64,000 nt of DNA from the NCBI GenBank assembly GCA_008933995.1, contig WARS01002905.1, positions 124,001-188,000 on the forward strand, read 5' to 3'. Below, in pieces: positions 63,818 to 64,000 of the stretch (position 1 is its first letter; every line of letters starts with the position of its first letter). Below the pieces are notes generated by a model. The model was not told the DNA's origin and ran no database searches. It saw nothing but the letters and a program-made list of their open reading frames with translations. The translations under genes and the position numbers were made by a program. This stretch comes from Datnioides undecimradiatus. Taxonomy: Eukaryota > Chordata > Actinopteri > Lobotiformes > Datnioididae.

Positions 63818-64000
63818 CTGAAAGATAACAGAGGAATGAAAAACAGGGTCCGAACTGCATGGAGCTTGTGTTTAGTTGTGTTCTCTGATTCACCTTATTC
63901 TAAAAAACAAGTTCTAAAACCAGGAACTGGGTCTGCCTTTTGTCAGAACACTAAAGGGAGTTAATCATCTTCTGAGTGAGAAGCAGCTCCAGCTGAACCT
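63818..64000. other. Intron of the afg3l2-type gene
   Basis: Sequence between the last exon and the window end. No further exon is recognised. Confidence 0.5.

Overview
The window reads as nuclear DNA of a ray-finned (teleost) fish. Its genes are split by introns with ordinary GT/AG borders, and they match vertebrate families: CDYL, TMX3, PXDC1, a C2H2 zinc-finger gene, a CCR9-type chemokine receptor, BFSP2/phakinin, KLHL18, PUF60 and AFG3L2. Introns and spacers are full of fish-type repeats: L2- and Rex1/CR1-like LINEs, a tRNA-like SINE, a hAT-like element, CA/CAGA microsatellites and GC-rich minisatellites. There are no operons, CRISPR arrays or prokaryotic signals. Family assignments were made by reading translations, not by database search.

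Layout. Minus strand, 1.3-32.6 kb: cdyl (1305-5713), a tmx3-type thioredoxin gene (8866-20027), a decayed melanopsin copy (about 22430-23245), pxdc1 (24093-28227) and a zinc-finger gene (29199-32640). Plus strand: a U2 snRNA retrocopy with a LINE tail (33393-33640), a ccr9-like receptor (35276 to about 36520) and bfsp2 (39444-44066). Minus strand again: klhl18 (47279-53537), puf60 (56603-61220) and the last exon of an afg3l2-type gene (63578-63817), which runs out of the window. Repeats fill most of the rest: an L2-type LINE at 15.4-18.4 kb inside tmx3 and another at 39.9-41.3 kb inside bfsp2, Rex1-like LINE pieces at 25.7-27.0, 49.0-50.6 and 53.8-54.6 kb, an 811-bp tandem duplication at 20.2-21.8 kb, and large CAGA/CTGT arrays.

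The genes are independent housekeeping or tissue-specific genes: chromatin co-repression (cdyl), ER redox folding (tmx3), chemokine sensing (ccr9-like), lens beaded filament (bfsp2), Cullin-3 ubiquitin ligase adaptor (klhl18), pre-mRNA splicing (puf60) and mitochondrial proteolysis (afg3l2).

The most important caveat is that conserved exons of at least seven genes carry one- or two-base frame breaks, often in homopolymers, while splice sites and flanking codons are intact. This looks more like uncorrected long-read sequence than like seven neighbouring pseudogenes. The melanopsin copy is different: it has stops, deletions and no visible introns, and looks truly dead. The observations most worth a second look are the U2-LINE chimera, the melanopsin relic, the tandem duplications of splice donors in puf60 and the zinc-finger gene, and the tmx3 active-site motif CSFC.
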